Positions 6,480-12,687 of a stretch of DNA of 14,089 bases are shown here, piece after piece. The stretch is taken from NCBI GenBank assembly GCA_964444095.1, contig CAYUEW010000014.1, positions 1-14,089 on the forward strand, in the 5' to 3' direction. Position 1 is the stretch's first letter, and every line of letters starts with the position of its first letter. The notes beneath the pieces are model-generated. The model saw nothing but the letters and a program-made list of their open reading frames with translations. It had not been told where the DNA came from and ran no database searches. The DNA comes from JAGLWP01 sp964444095 (GTDB lineage: Archaea > Nanobdellota > Nanobdellia > Pacearchaeales > GW2011-AR1). A program made the position numbers and the translations under genes.

Positions 6480-6483
6480 ATAA
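6456..6483. repeat. Inverted repeat enclosing the ftsZ promoter
   Basis: TTATAAGAA (6456-6464) and TTCTTATAA (6475-6483) are perfect nine-base arms around a ten-base centre. The right arm contains the ftsZ TATA box and the left arm has a second TTATAA. A protein dimer bound here would block TBP, or the left arm could drive transcription leftwards. Confidence 0.6.
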
Positions 6484-6484
6484 A
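6468..6484 (+). promoter_or_regulatory. ftsZ promoter
   Basis: ACAATAATTCTTATAAA ends 22 bases before the ATG at 6507, giving a predicted transcription start at or beside the start codon. It is identical over 17 bases to the promoter at 2128-2144. Confidence 0.65.
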
Positions 6485-6506
6485 GAGATATGGTCTCCAA
6501 TAAATA

Positions 6507-7619
6507 ATGGAAGATATCTATAATTCGCCTGAACGTTCTCGAGATCCTTTGTCTAATATGTCTTCAGATGTACAAGAAATTGATAGAGAGCTTGAAGAAC
6601 TTTTAAAAAAACAATCCGCAAAAATTAAAGTTGTTGGTATCGGTGGGGGTGGAGGAAATTCTTTGAGCCGAATGAGAGAAATAGGAATTAAAGGCGGAGA
6701 ATTAATTGCTATGAACACCGACGCTCAGGATTTATTATATGCTAATGCAGACCAGAAAATTTTGATTGGAAAAGAATTAACACAAGGGCTTGGGGCAGGA
6801 AGCAATCCCAGAACAGGAGAAGAATCTGCGAAAGAATCTGAATCAGAAATTAAAAAGAAAATATCTGGAAGCGATATGATTTTTATCACTTGCGGATTGG
6901 GTGGTGGAACTGGGACAGGTGCAGCACCTGTAGTTGCAAGTTTAGCAAAAAAGCAAGGTGCATTAGTTATCGGAATTGTTACCTTACCATTCACAATTGA
7001 AGGAAGAAAAAGAATAGAAAATGCAATGGATGGTTTAGAGAGGTTGGAATCAATTGTTGACACATTAATTGTAATACCCAATGATAAACTTCTTGAATTA
7101 GCCCCAGAATTACCTTTGCATACTGCGTTTAAAATTGCCGATGAGATATTAACAAATGCTGTTAAAGGAATAACAGAACTTGTGACAACTTCTGGTTTAG
7201 TAAATCTTGATTTTGCAGACATAAGAACAGTTATGGTTAACGGAGGTGTTTCTTTAATTGGAATGGGGGAATCAGATAGTGCTCAAAGAGCGTTAGAAGC
7301 AGTTGAAAAAGCAATTCAAAATCCGCTTTTAGATGTGGATATCTCAAATGCATCAGGGTCATTAGTAAATATTATTGGCGGGCCAGATATGAGCTTAGAG
7401 GAGTGCAAGCAGATTGTAGAAACAGTGGGAAATAAATTGCATCCAGACGCAAAATTAATTTGGGGAGCACAAATTACAGAAGATATGGAAAAATCTATTC
7501 GGGTTTTATTAATTGTAACAGGTGTGAAAAGTTCTCAAATTCTTGGGCATAACGGAACTCTCGAAGACATTAAACATCAAGAAATTGAAGAAGAACTGGG
7601 AATAGAATTTTTTGAATAA
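6507..7619 (+). CDS. ftsZ: Cell division protein FtsZ (FtsZ1-like by gene order)
   Basis: FtsZ is the tubulin-like GTPase that polymerises into the division ring under the membrane. The 370-residue protein has a ~35-residue N-terminal lead, then the GTP-binding core. The core includes the GIGGGGGN loop (about 44-51), the tubulin signature GGGTGTG (132-138) and the T7 catalytic loop NLDFAD (233-238), with all expected acidic residues. The C-terminal beta domain ends at about 340, followed by a short acidic tail ending EEELGIEFFE, a likely partner-binding peptide. The downstream order secE-spt5-rpl11 is the one seen around archaeal ftsZ1, so I favour FtsZ1, though a tree is needed to settle it. 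Its partner SepF lies 4 kb downstream. The gene has a leaderless-type promoter inside an inverted repeat. Confidence 0.96.
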   Translation: MEDIYNSPERSRDPLSNMSSDVQEIDRELEELLKKQSAKIKVVGIGGGGGNSLSRMREIGIKGGELIAMNTDAQDLLYANADQKILIGKELTQGLGAGSNPRTGEESAKESESEIKKKISGSDMIFITCGLGGGTGTGAAPVVASLAKKQGALVIGIVTLPFTIEGRKRIENAMDGLERLESIVDTLIVIPNDKLLELAPELPLHTAFKIADEILTNAVKGITELVTTSGLVNLDFADIRTVMVNGGVSLIGMGESDSAQRALEAVEKAIQNPLLDVDISNASGSLVNIIGGPDMSLEECKQIVETVGNKLHPDAKLIWGAQITEDMEKSIRVLLIVTGVKSSQILGHNGTLEDIKHQEIEEELGIEFFE

Positions 7620-7649
7620 TTTTAAAAACTCTTTGTTTCTCATAAAAGC

Positions 7650-7829
7650 ATGAAAATCTTTTCAAAGATAAAGTCATTCGCAATTCAATGTAAACGAGTT
7701 TGGTTTGCACTTAAGAAACCATCTAAAGACGAATTCCTCAAAGTCGCTAAAATTTCCGCGATTGGAATAGTTATACTCGGTCTCATTGGTTTTGCAGTTT
7801 CATTGATTATGAAGTTATTTGTCAATTAA
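7650..7829 (+). CDS. secE: SecE, protein translocase subunit (Sec61 gamma)
   Basis: The 59-residue protein has the SecE plan. An amphipathic cytosolic helix (about residues 1-30) carries the conserved CKRVWFALKKPSKDEF segment, and one transmembrane helix follows (about 34-55). SecE clamps the SecY channel through which proteins are exported or inserted in the membrane. The ATG lies 30 bases after the ftsZ stop; no Shine-Dalgarno sequence is obvious. In other archaea spt5 normally follows directly, but here a 1.7-kb secreted-protein gene intervenes. Confidence 0.92.
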   Translation: MKIFSKIKSFAIQCKRVWFALKKPSKDEFLKVAKISAIGIVILGLIGFAVSLIMKLFVN

Positions 7830-7843
7830 ATTAAATAATTAAT

Positions 7844-9571
7844 ATGGGTTTAGAAAATTTTCTTCGTGAAGGAAAGAAATGTTTTAGAAGAACATTACTC
7901 GCAGGATTATTAGCTCCTACACTTTTTTTTAATTCTTGTAATCCAAATCCTCCTATTCCCGACCCCCCCGCTCCTCCAGCGCCTTCAGCAGAACTTTCTG
8001 AAAATACAGAGATAGTCCCTGAAGATTATCTTGAGGATATTTCAATTGTCGAAGAAGATAGCATAACATTCTCAGTACCAGTCCCCTATTCTGCTGGGGA
8101 TATAATTGTTTGTGATATTTCCGATGCAACACCAGATGGTTTGTTAAGAAAAGTAACTTCTACTTCTTCTGACGGTAAAATCCTTTATACTGAATCAGCA
8201 ACATTAGAAGAAGCAATAAAAAATGTTGATGTTAAATTCATGCTTTCTTCTGAATCAGATTATTCTCGGGACCTTGAGCTTTCTCTTTTAGATTTTGAAA
8301 AACATTTTGACAATGTTGTTTTATTGGACGTTTATGGAGATTATTCTACTACTTATGATCAGATAACTCTTGATGGAGATATTTCAGGTAGTTTAAATTT
8401 AATCCTTGATTTAAAGATTAGTGATAATCAGTTGGAAGAATTTACTTTTAAGACGTTGGTGGATCAAGAAGCTTATATTACAGTTAAAGCAGGAGATTAT
8501 TCTGAATCAGGATGCGTTTTTGATATTTGGGAAAAAAAGTTCAGCCCTTTTATAATTGGTTATATCCCTGGAACCCTTTTTCCAATTACAGTCACGCCTA
8601 GTCTGAACTTTCATTTAAAGATGGAAGGAGATTTATTACCAGAAGTAATTATAGATGAAAGGGCAGATTTAACTGCAGGCATAGAATATGAAAAAGACAT
8701 TGGATGGAGCACTACAGAATATTCTTCTGGGTTTTGGTCTTGCTTTCCTTTTGGTGGGGAAACTGTCTCTGACTTTAAAATTCTTGCAGGACCAGAATTG
8801 AGTTTGTTGGTTTATGGGGTGGCAGGACCTTATGGAGAAATTAACGCGTATGCAGGAAAATTTTCTATTCCTCCTATCTGGGAATTGCGTGCTGGTTCAG
8901 AAGTAAATCTTGGAGCGCGAATGCAAATTTTTGGCAAAACCTTAGCAGATTATTCCGCTAATATAATCGATGCTTATTGGGTGATTGCAGAAGGAGAAGC
9001 AGAAGAAGAGGATCTATTAGTCATTCAACCTGGTTCAATAGGCAAGGATGCTTATATTAGAGAAGGAGAACATTATGATGGTTTTGCTTTTTCAGAAGTA
9101 GATGGTTTTAGTTATAGATTTGGGACAGATAATTATTTAACAGAGGAATGGATAACTTCAGCCAAATCTTTTATTGAATTTCCTCTCTCTTTAATTCAAG
9201 AAGATTTTAGTATCACTTCAGCTAAATTAAAACTTTTTGGCACACAAAATTATGATTTTTCAGGAATCCCAATAAGTATAAAGAAGGTAACAGAGTTTTG
9301 GGATGAAAATCCAGAGTCTCTTTCAGAAGGAGGGCCAACTCATGAATTAGACACAATTGCTTCTACTCTTTTAACAGGGGATGCTCAATGGTATGAGTGG
9401 GATATAACTTCTTTGGTTCAAGGATGGAGGGGTGGAGAGCCAAATTATGGAATAGCACTTATTGGTGGAAATCGTACTCAAGGAGACATAGCTCCTTATT
9501 ATTTTTATAGTGGAGATTATGGGGCAGATATAACCAAAAGACCAAAGTTAGAAATCTCTTATTACGAATAA
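7844..9571 (+). CDS. Large secreted lipoprotein-like protein with C-terminal DNRLRE/CBM96-like domain
   Basis: The 575-residue protein begins with KKCFRRTLLAGLLAPTLFF then NSC, a twin-arginine-like signal followed by a possible lipobox cysteine (C32). A proline-rich linker comes next (about 34-47). This suggests Tat or Sec export and lipid anchoring outside the cell. The middle (about 50-390) is beta-rich; its later part, with LLVYGVAGPYGEINAYAG and ELRAGSEVNLGARM, resembles a domain I associate with bacterial secreted proteins. Residues about 393-575 show the DNRLRE/CBM96-type pattern: KDAYIREG, SAKLKLFG, VTEFWDENP, WYEWDITSLVQGW, NYGIALIG and KRPKLEISYY. Such domains are thought to bind carbohydrate or act in adhesion. 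No catalytic motif is visible. It interrupts the usual secE-spt5 pair, starts 14 bases after secE, and may derive from bacteria (inference). Confidence 0.85.
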   Translation: MGLENFLREGKKCFRRTLLAGLLAPTLFFNSCNPNPPIPDPPAPPAPSAELSENTEIVPEDYLEDISIVEEDSITFSVPVPYSAGDIIVCDISDATPDGLLRKVTSTSSDGKILYTESATLEEAIKNVDVKFMLSSESDYSRDLELSLLDFEKHFDNVVLLDVYGDYSTTYDQITLDGDISGSLNLILDLKISDNQLEEFTFKTLVDQEAYITVKAGDYSESGCVFDIWEKKFSPFIIGYIPGTLFPITVTPSLNFHLKMEGDLLPEVIIDERADLTAGIEYEKDIGWSTTEYSSGFWSCFPFGGETVSDFKILAGPELSLLVYGVAGPYGEINAYAGKFSIPPIWELRAGSEVNLGARMQIFGKTLADYSANIIDAYWVIAEGEAEEEDLLVIQPGSIGKDAYIREGEHYDGFAFSEVDGFSYRFGTDNYLTEEWITSAKSFIEFPLSLIQEDFSITSAKLKLFGTQNYDFSGIPISIKKVTEFWDENPESLSEGGPTHELDTIASTLLTGDAQWYEWDITSLVQGWRGGEPNYGIALIGGNRTQGDIAPYYFYSGDYGADITKRPKLEISYYE

Positions 9572-9580
9572 ATAAAAAAC

Positions 9581-9588
9581 CTTATAAA
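9581..9588 (+). promoter_or_regulatory. Promoter (TATA box) of spt5-rpl11
   Basis: CTTATAAA lies just after the lipoprotein-like gene and about 60 bases before the spt5 ATG at 9648, giving a leader of roughly 35 bases. GGAG at 9638-9641 serves as ribosome site. An independent promoter here agrees with spt5 having been separated from secE. Confidence 0.55.
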
Positions 9589-9647
9589 CCCCAATCTTCA
9601 ATTAAATATATCCTTCTAAGATTATTAAGTCTTAGTTGGAGCAAAAA

Positions 9648-10106
9648 ATGATATTTATAATAAAAGTTACGACGAACAAAGAAGAAAAAGCAGTAGATAT
9701 GATATCTGAAAGAGTGGGGAAAAAAGATATTAATGTTTTTTCAGTTTCTCGACCGCACGGGTTAAGAGGCTACATCCTTTTAGAAGCAGAAAACAGAGAA
9801 AGTGCAGAAGAAGCTGCATTTAATTTACCTTATGTAAAAGGAATAATTGGGAAAACTATAACTTACGAAGAAATCAAAAACATGATTGAACGTTCTCCAG
9901 AAACAATTTCTATAAAAGAAGATGACATAGTTGAAATGATTACAGAGCCATTCAAGAAAGAAAAAGCGAAAGTATTAAGAATAGATAAACAAAAAGGAGA
10001 AGTAATGGTAAGTTTGCTTGGAGCAGTTGTTCCATTACCAGTAACAGTTAAATTAGATAATGTTAAAGTTATAAGACGTGACGAGGACGAAGAAAATGCA
10101 AATTAA
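9648..10106 (+). CDS. spt5: Transcription elongation factor Spt5 (archaeal NusG)
   Basis: Spt5 binds the RNA polymerase clamp, partly through Spt4, and keeps elongation processive. The 152-residue protein starts MIFIIKVTTNKEEKA. It has the NGN domain (about residues 1-80, with SRPHGLRGYILLEA and PYVKGIIG) and one KOW domain (about 95-145, with VEMITEPFKKEKAKVLRIDK). I chose ATG 9648 because it gives the family's usual N-terminus and has GGAG six bases upstream. The TTG at 9636 would add four residues and overlap that site. Its end overlaps rpl11 by 11 bases. No Spt4 gene is in the window. Confidence 0.94.
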   Translation: MIFIIKVTTNKEEKAVDMISERVGKKDINVFSVSRPHGLRGYILLEAENRESAEEAAFNLPYVKGIIGKTITYEEIKNMIERSPETISIKEDDIVEMITEPFKKEKAKVLRIDKQKGEVMVSLLGAVVPLPVTVKLDNVKVIRRDEDEENAN

Positions 10107-10752
10107 ATTATTAATCGAAGGCGGGAACATGACACCTAATCCAGTCCTTAGCCAAAAGATAGGGCCACTTGGACTAAATTTAGGAGAAATAATTTCAAAG
10201 GTAAATGAAGCTACAAAAGATTTTAAGGGACTTAAGGTTCCAGTTGAATTAGAAGTAGACCCATCGACAAAACAATTCGAGGTTCATGTTTCTTCACCAC
10301 CAGTGTCAGAATTATTGAAAAAAAAATTAGGAATAACAAAAGGTTCTGGAGTTCAATTAAAAGTACAAGCAGCAAATGCATCAATTGAGCAAATAATTTC
10401 TGTTGCAAAAACAAAACTTCCAACATTGCTTTGTAACGATTTAAAATCCGCAGTTAAGACCATCCTTGGGACTTGTGTAAGTTTAGGAGTTTTAGTGGAG
10501 AATAAACAGGCATCAGAGGTAGAAGGTTTAATTGACGAGGGGAAATATGATAAAGAAATTCAAGAAGAGATAACAGAAACTTCTCCAGAGAAAAAAGCAC
10601 AACTTGATGAATATTTCAATGAACTTCACACTCAACAAGAAAAGGCTGTAGAAAAGGAAGAAGCAGAGAAAGAAGTAGCTAAAGAAGCTAAAGAAAGTGC
10701 AAAGCCTGCTGGAGCAGAAGCTCCAAAAACAGAAAAGGTTGAAAAGAAATAG
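10096..10752 (+). CDS. rpl11: Ribosomal protein uL11 (L11) with long charged tail
   Basis: uL11 forms the base of the ribosomal stalk with 23S rRNA, where elongation factors bind. The N-terminal domain begins MQIKLLIEGGNMTPNPVLSQ, with the conserved KIGPLGLNLGEI. The C-terminal RNA-binding domain spans about residues 70-150 and includes KTILGTCVSLGV. ATG 10096 gives the standard N-terminus; GTG 10078 would add six residues that do not fit the family. At 218 residues it is longer than usual because of a ~55-residue Glu/Lys/Ala-rich tail after about residue 160, probably a disordered extension. It overlaps spt5 by 11 bases, implying coupling. The L1, L10 and L12 genes that often follow are absent; a tRNA comes next. 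Confidence 0.95.
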   Translation: MQIKLLIEGGNMTPNPVLSQKIGPLGLNLGEIISKVNEATKDFKGLKVPVELEVDPSTKQFEVHVSSPPVSELLKKKLGITKGSGVQLKVQAANASIEQIISVAKTKLPTLLCNDLKSAVKTILGTCVSLGVLVENKQASEVEGLIDEGKYDKEIQEEITETSPEKKAQLDEYFNELHTQQEKAVEKEEAEKEVAKEAKESAKPAGAEAPKTEKVEKK

Positions 10753-10763
10753 CTTTATAAATT
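10753..10763 (+). promoter_or_regulatory. Promoter of tRNA-Pro
   Basis: CTTTATAAATT begins just after the rpl11 stop, centred about 28 bases before the first base of the mature tRNA, as expected for an archaeal tRNA promoter. Confidence 0.65.
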
Positions 10764-10785
10764 ATTCACGCCCACTATTTATTAT

Positions 10786-10858
10786 GGGGCTGTGGGGTAG
10801 TTTGGTAGCCTTTCAGGTTTGGGACCTGACGACCCCGGTTCAAATCCGGGCAGCCCCA
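10786..10858 (+). tRNA. tRNA-Pro (anticodon UGG)
   Basis: All four arms fold. The acceptor stem pairs GGGGCTG with CAGCCCC, and discriminator A is at 10858. The D stem is GGGT/GCCT with two G-U pairs. The anticodon stem pairs TCAGG with CCTGA around TTTGGGA, giving anticodon TGG (10820-10822). The T arm is CCCGG/CCGGG with loop TTCAAAT. The 73-base gene has no intron, and the 3' CCA is not encoded, so it must be added by the CCA enzyme. UGG reads all proline codons when its first base wobbles widely. It lies between rpl11 and eL43 on the same strand and has its own TATA box. Confidence 0.97.
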
Positions 10859-10873
10859 TTGATATAAAATAAA

Positions 10874-11092
10874 ATGGCAACAAAATTAAAAAAAGCAAAA
10901 TCAGCAGGAAGATTTGGCGCAAGATACGGAAGGTCTATAAAAGCAAAGTTGGTTAAAGTAGAAGAAAAACAAAGACAAAAGCAGAGATGCCCGTATTGTA
11001 AAAAGCTGGGCGTCAAAAGATTATCAACCGGCATTTGGCAATGTCCGAAATGCAATAAAAAATTCGCGTCAGATACATATTACTTAGATTAA
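10874..11092 (+). CDS. rpl37ae: Ribosomal protein eL43 (L37Ae)
   Basis: A 72-residue large-subunit protein with the conserved basic start (SAGRFGARYGRSIKAKL) and a zinc ribbon formed by C39, C42 (CPYC), C57 and C60 (CPKC). Length and cysteines are normal. The start lies 15 bases after the tRNA, so it may be released from a tRNA-containing transcript by tRNA 3' processing; no separate strong promoter is visible. The rpoP gene begins one base after its stop through a TAAAATG junction. Confidence 0.94.
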   Translation: MATKLKKAKSAGRFGARYGRSIKAKLVKVEEKQRQKQRCPYCKKLGVKRLSTGIWQCPKCNKKFASDTYYLD

Positions 11093-11093
11093 A

Positions 11094-11231
11094 ATGGCAA
11101 CTTACAAATGTTTTAAATGTGGAAAGAAAATTGTTAGCTCAAGCCTTGAAAAAAGATTCGTGTGCCCACATTGTGGAAGTAAGATTTTCTACAAATTAAG
11201 AACTAAAACAAAAAAAATAAAAGCAGAATAA
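11094..11231 (+). CDS. rpoP: RNA polymerase subunit Rpo12 (RpoP)
   Basis: The 45-residue protein MATYKCFKCGKKI... has the zinc-binding pairs C6, C9 (CFKC) and C24, C27 (CPHC), followed by a basic C-terminus. This is the plan of archaeal RNA polymerase subunit P, homologue of eukaryotic Rpb12/Rpc10, which stabilises the Rpo3-Rpo10 assembly platform. It is joined by one-base TAAAATG junctions to eL43 before it and prefoldin beta after it. This eL43-rpoP-pfdB type of cluster occurs in other archaea. Confidence 0.93.
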   Translation: MATYKCFKCGKKIVSSSLEKRFVCPHCGSKIFYKLRTKTKKIKAE

Positions 11232-11232
11232 A

Positions 11233-11553
11233 ATGAATAACCAAAAACTTCAAGAGCTTCAAATGTTAGAGCAAGGTTTGCAGAATTTACTTCTTCAAAA
11301 GCAATCATTTCAAATGGAATTTTCTGAAACAGAATCCGCGTTACAAGCAATCGAAGAATCTGGAGAAGAAGTTTTCAAAATTATTGGGCAATTAATGATT
11401 AAGACAGAAAAGTCAAAAGTAAAAGAAGAACTTGAAAATAAAAAAAAGATGATTGAATTGAGAATTAAAACAATGGAAACTCAAGAAACTTCCGTAACAG
11501 AACAGCTCAACAAGTTAAGAGAAGAACTCATGAAAACAGAGAAAAAGGAATAA
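11233..11553 (+). CDS. pfdB: Prefoldin subunit beta
   Basis: Prefoldin is a hexamer of two alpha and four beta subunits that holds unfolded proteins and passes them to the thermosome. The 106-residue protein is almost all helix. An N-terminal coiled coil (about 1-40, NNQKLQELQMLEQGLQNLL), a short beta hairpin region (about 42-65, with EEVFKIIGQLMI) and a C-terminal coiled coil (about 66-106) are the beta-subunit layout. It starts one base after rpoP. The alpha subunit is not in the window. Confidence 0.92.
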   Translation: MNNQKLQELQMLEQGLQNLLLQKQSFQMEFSETESALQAIEESGEEVFKIIGQLMIKTEKSKVKEELENKKKMIELRIKTMETQETSVTEQLNKLREELMKTEKKE

Positions 11554-11593
11554 CTCTTTTAATCAATTATTTTCTCTAATGAGCCTAACAAAT

Positions 11594-11611
11594 CACAGAA
11601 ATCTTTATAAA
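11594..11611 (+). promoter_or_regulatory. sepF promoter
   Basis: CACAGAAATCTTTATAAA ends about 22 bases before the ATG at 11633, predicting a leaderless message. Its first 17 bases are identical to the promoter at 13154-13170, and it is close to the ftsZ promoter. Confidence 0.65.
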
Positions 11612-11632
11612 TCTACCAAGTATAAAATTAAT

Positions 11633-12025
11633 ATGGTTTTCGAAAAAATAAAAAAAGCCTTTGCAGGTTCATCAAGTGAAGATGGTGATATTTCTAATGA
11701 ATACTTGGAAATTGATTTAGGAAAAAAAGAAGAAGAAAATAAAGTTCTTGTAAAACTCTTTGTGTTAAAACAATACGACGATGTTCAAGCTATTTTAGAT
11801 GCATTAAGAGAAGGATATACAATAGCTGTAACAGATATAAAAGACTTAAGGAAAAGAGACCCAATTGAATTGAAAAGAGCTATTGCGAAAATCAAAAAAA
11901 CAACAGATGCTCTTGAAGGAAATATTGCAGGATTCGGAGAAAACATTGTAATCGTGACTCCTTCTTTTGCTAAGATTTCAAGGGAATCCTCAAAACCAAA
12001 AGCTCCTAAGGGTAAGTTTGAGTAA
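11633..12025 (+). CDS. sepF: SepF, membrane anchor of the FtsZ ring
   Basis: SepF binds the FtsZ tail and ties the division ring to the membrane. From ATG 11633 the protein has 130 residues. It has an N-terminal amphipathic helix MVFEKIKKAFAG that fits membrane insertion, an acidic linker, and the SepF core (about 38-112). The core contains VKLFVLKQYDDVQAILDALR and, near its end, AGFGENIVIVTPSFAKI. An ATG at 11579 would add 18 residues by reading through the TATA box, and would bury the membrane helix, so I reject it. FtsZ lies 4 kb upstream with a related promoter. The short charged tail after the core has no recognised role. Confidence 0.9.
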   Translation: MVFEKIKKAFAGSSSEDGDISNEYLEIDLGKKEEENKVLVKLFVLKQYDDVQAILDALREGYTIAVTDIKDLRKRDPIELKRAIAKIKKTTDALEGNIAGFGENIVIVTPSFAKISRESSKPKAPKGKFE

Positions 12026-12032
12026 TTAGTAA

Positions 12033-12042
12033 CCTTTAAAAC
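12033..12042 (+). promoter_or_regulatory. Promoter of the Dph2-like gene
   Basis: CTTTAAAACA lies centred about 26 bases before the ATG at 12064, immediately after the sepF stop. It is a weaker TATA match than the others in the window. Confidence 0.45.
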
Positions 12043-12063
12043 AGACTTCTGTTAATCTATTTC

Positions 12064-12687
12064 ATGAAAACATTATTCATTCCTGCGAAAATTAAGACAA
12101 AGATAAATAAGGAAAAGATAAAATCTCTTTCAAAAAAACTTCCTAAGAACATAGCGATTGCTTATTCTATCCAATATAAAGAAATAGCACTAGAGATAGA
12201 GAAAGTATTGTCAAACAAAATAACCAAGATTGTTCAAGTTTTGGGCTGTAGTAAATTAGTATTTCCCAAAAGCACTCAAGCAGTTGTACTAATCGGATCT
12301 GGAAAATTTCACGCGCTTTCTTTAGCACAAGAAACAAATCTCCCTATTTATATATTAGAACATACCAAACTCTCAAAAATTACAGAATCAGAGATTGAAT
12401 CTTTTAAGAAAACTAAAAAAGCATCGTATCTCAAATTTCTCAATGCAGATAAAGTTGGGATTTTTATCTCTACAAAGCCAGGACAAGAAAATTTAAAGCG
12501 AGCTATGGAAGTAAGCAAGAAAATAAAGAACAAAAAAACCTACCTATTTATTAGTAATAATCTTAATACATCTGAATTTGAAAATTTCGGTTTAGAAAGT
12601 TGGGTGAACACTGCTTGTCCAAGAATAGATATGGAAGATTCAAGAATAATTAATGTAAGCGATTTAAACCTTAGCAAGTCCAAATAG
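12064..12687 (+). CDS. dph2: Short Dph2-family protein lacking the first domain
   Basis: Archaeal Dph2 is a radical enzyme that transfers the aminocarboxypropyl group of SAM to a histidine of EF-2, the first step of diphthamide synthesis. This 207-residue protein matches the second and third domains: IAYSIQYK (about 31-38), VLGCSKL with C62, VVLIGSGKFHAL (about 74-85), VGIFISTKPGQE (about 131-142) and WVNTACPRIDMED with C185. Usual family members have about 330 residues and three cysteines holding the [4Fe-4S] cluster. The first domain and first cysteine are absent. An in-frame stop at 12037-12039 shows they are not simply missed upstream. It may pair with another subunit, or have changed function. 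Its 3' end overlaps the convergent membrane-protein gene by 24 bases. Confidence 0.85.
   Translation: MKTLFIPAKIKTKINKEKIKSLSKKLPKNIAIAYSIQYKEIALEIEKVLSNKITKIVQVLGCSKLVFPKSTQAVVLIGSGKFHALSLAQETNLPIYILEHTKLSKITESEIESFKKTKKASYLKFLNADKVGIFISTKPGQENLKRAMEVSKKIKNKKTYLFISNNLNTSEFENFGLESWVNTACPRIDMEDSRIINVSDLNLSKSK

Noticed and set aside
6725..7222. Minus-strand 165-codon frame inside ftsZ
   Set aside because: Antisense to the conserved FtsZ core; low-complexity Ser/Ile/Pro composition from complementing FtsZ codons.
9636..9638. TTG start for spt5
   Set aside because: ATG at 9648 gives the family's normal N-terminus and has GGAG at the right distance; the TTG overlaps that site.
10078..10080. GTG start for rpl11
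   Set aside because: The added residues do not belong to L11, and ATG 10096 gives the conserved MQIKLLIEGG start.
11579..11632. Longer SepF starting at ATG 11579
   Set aside because: The extension would be encoded by the TATA box and would bury the N-terminal membrane helix.
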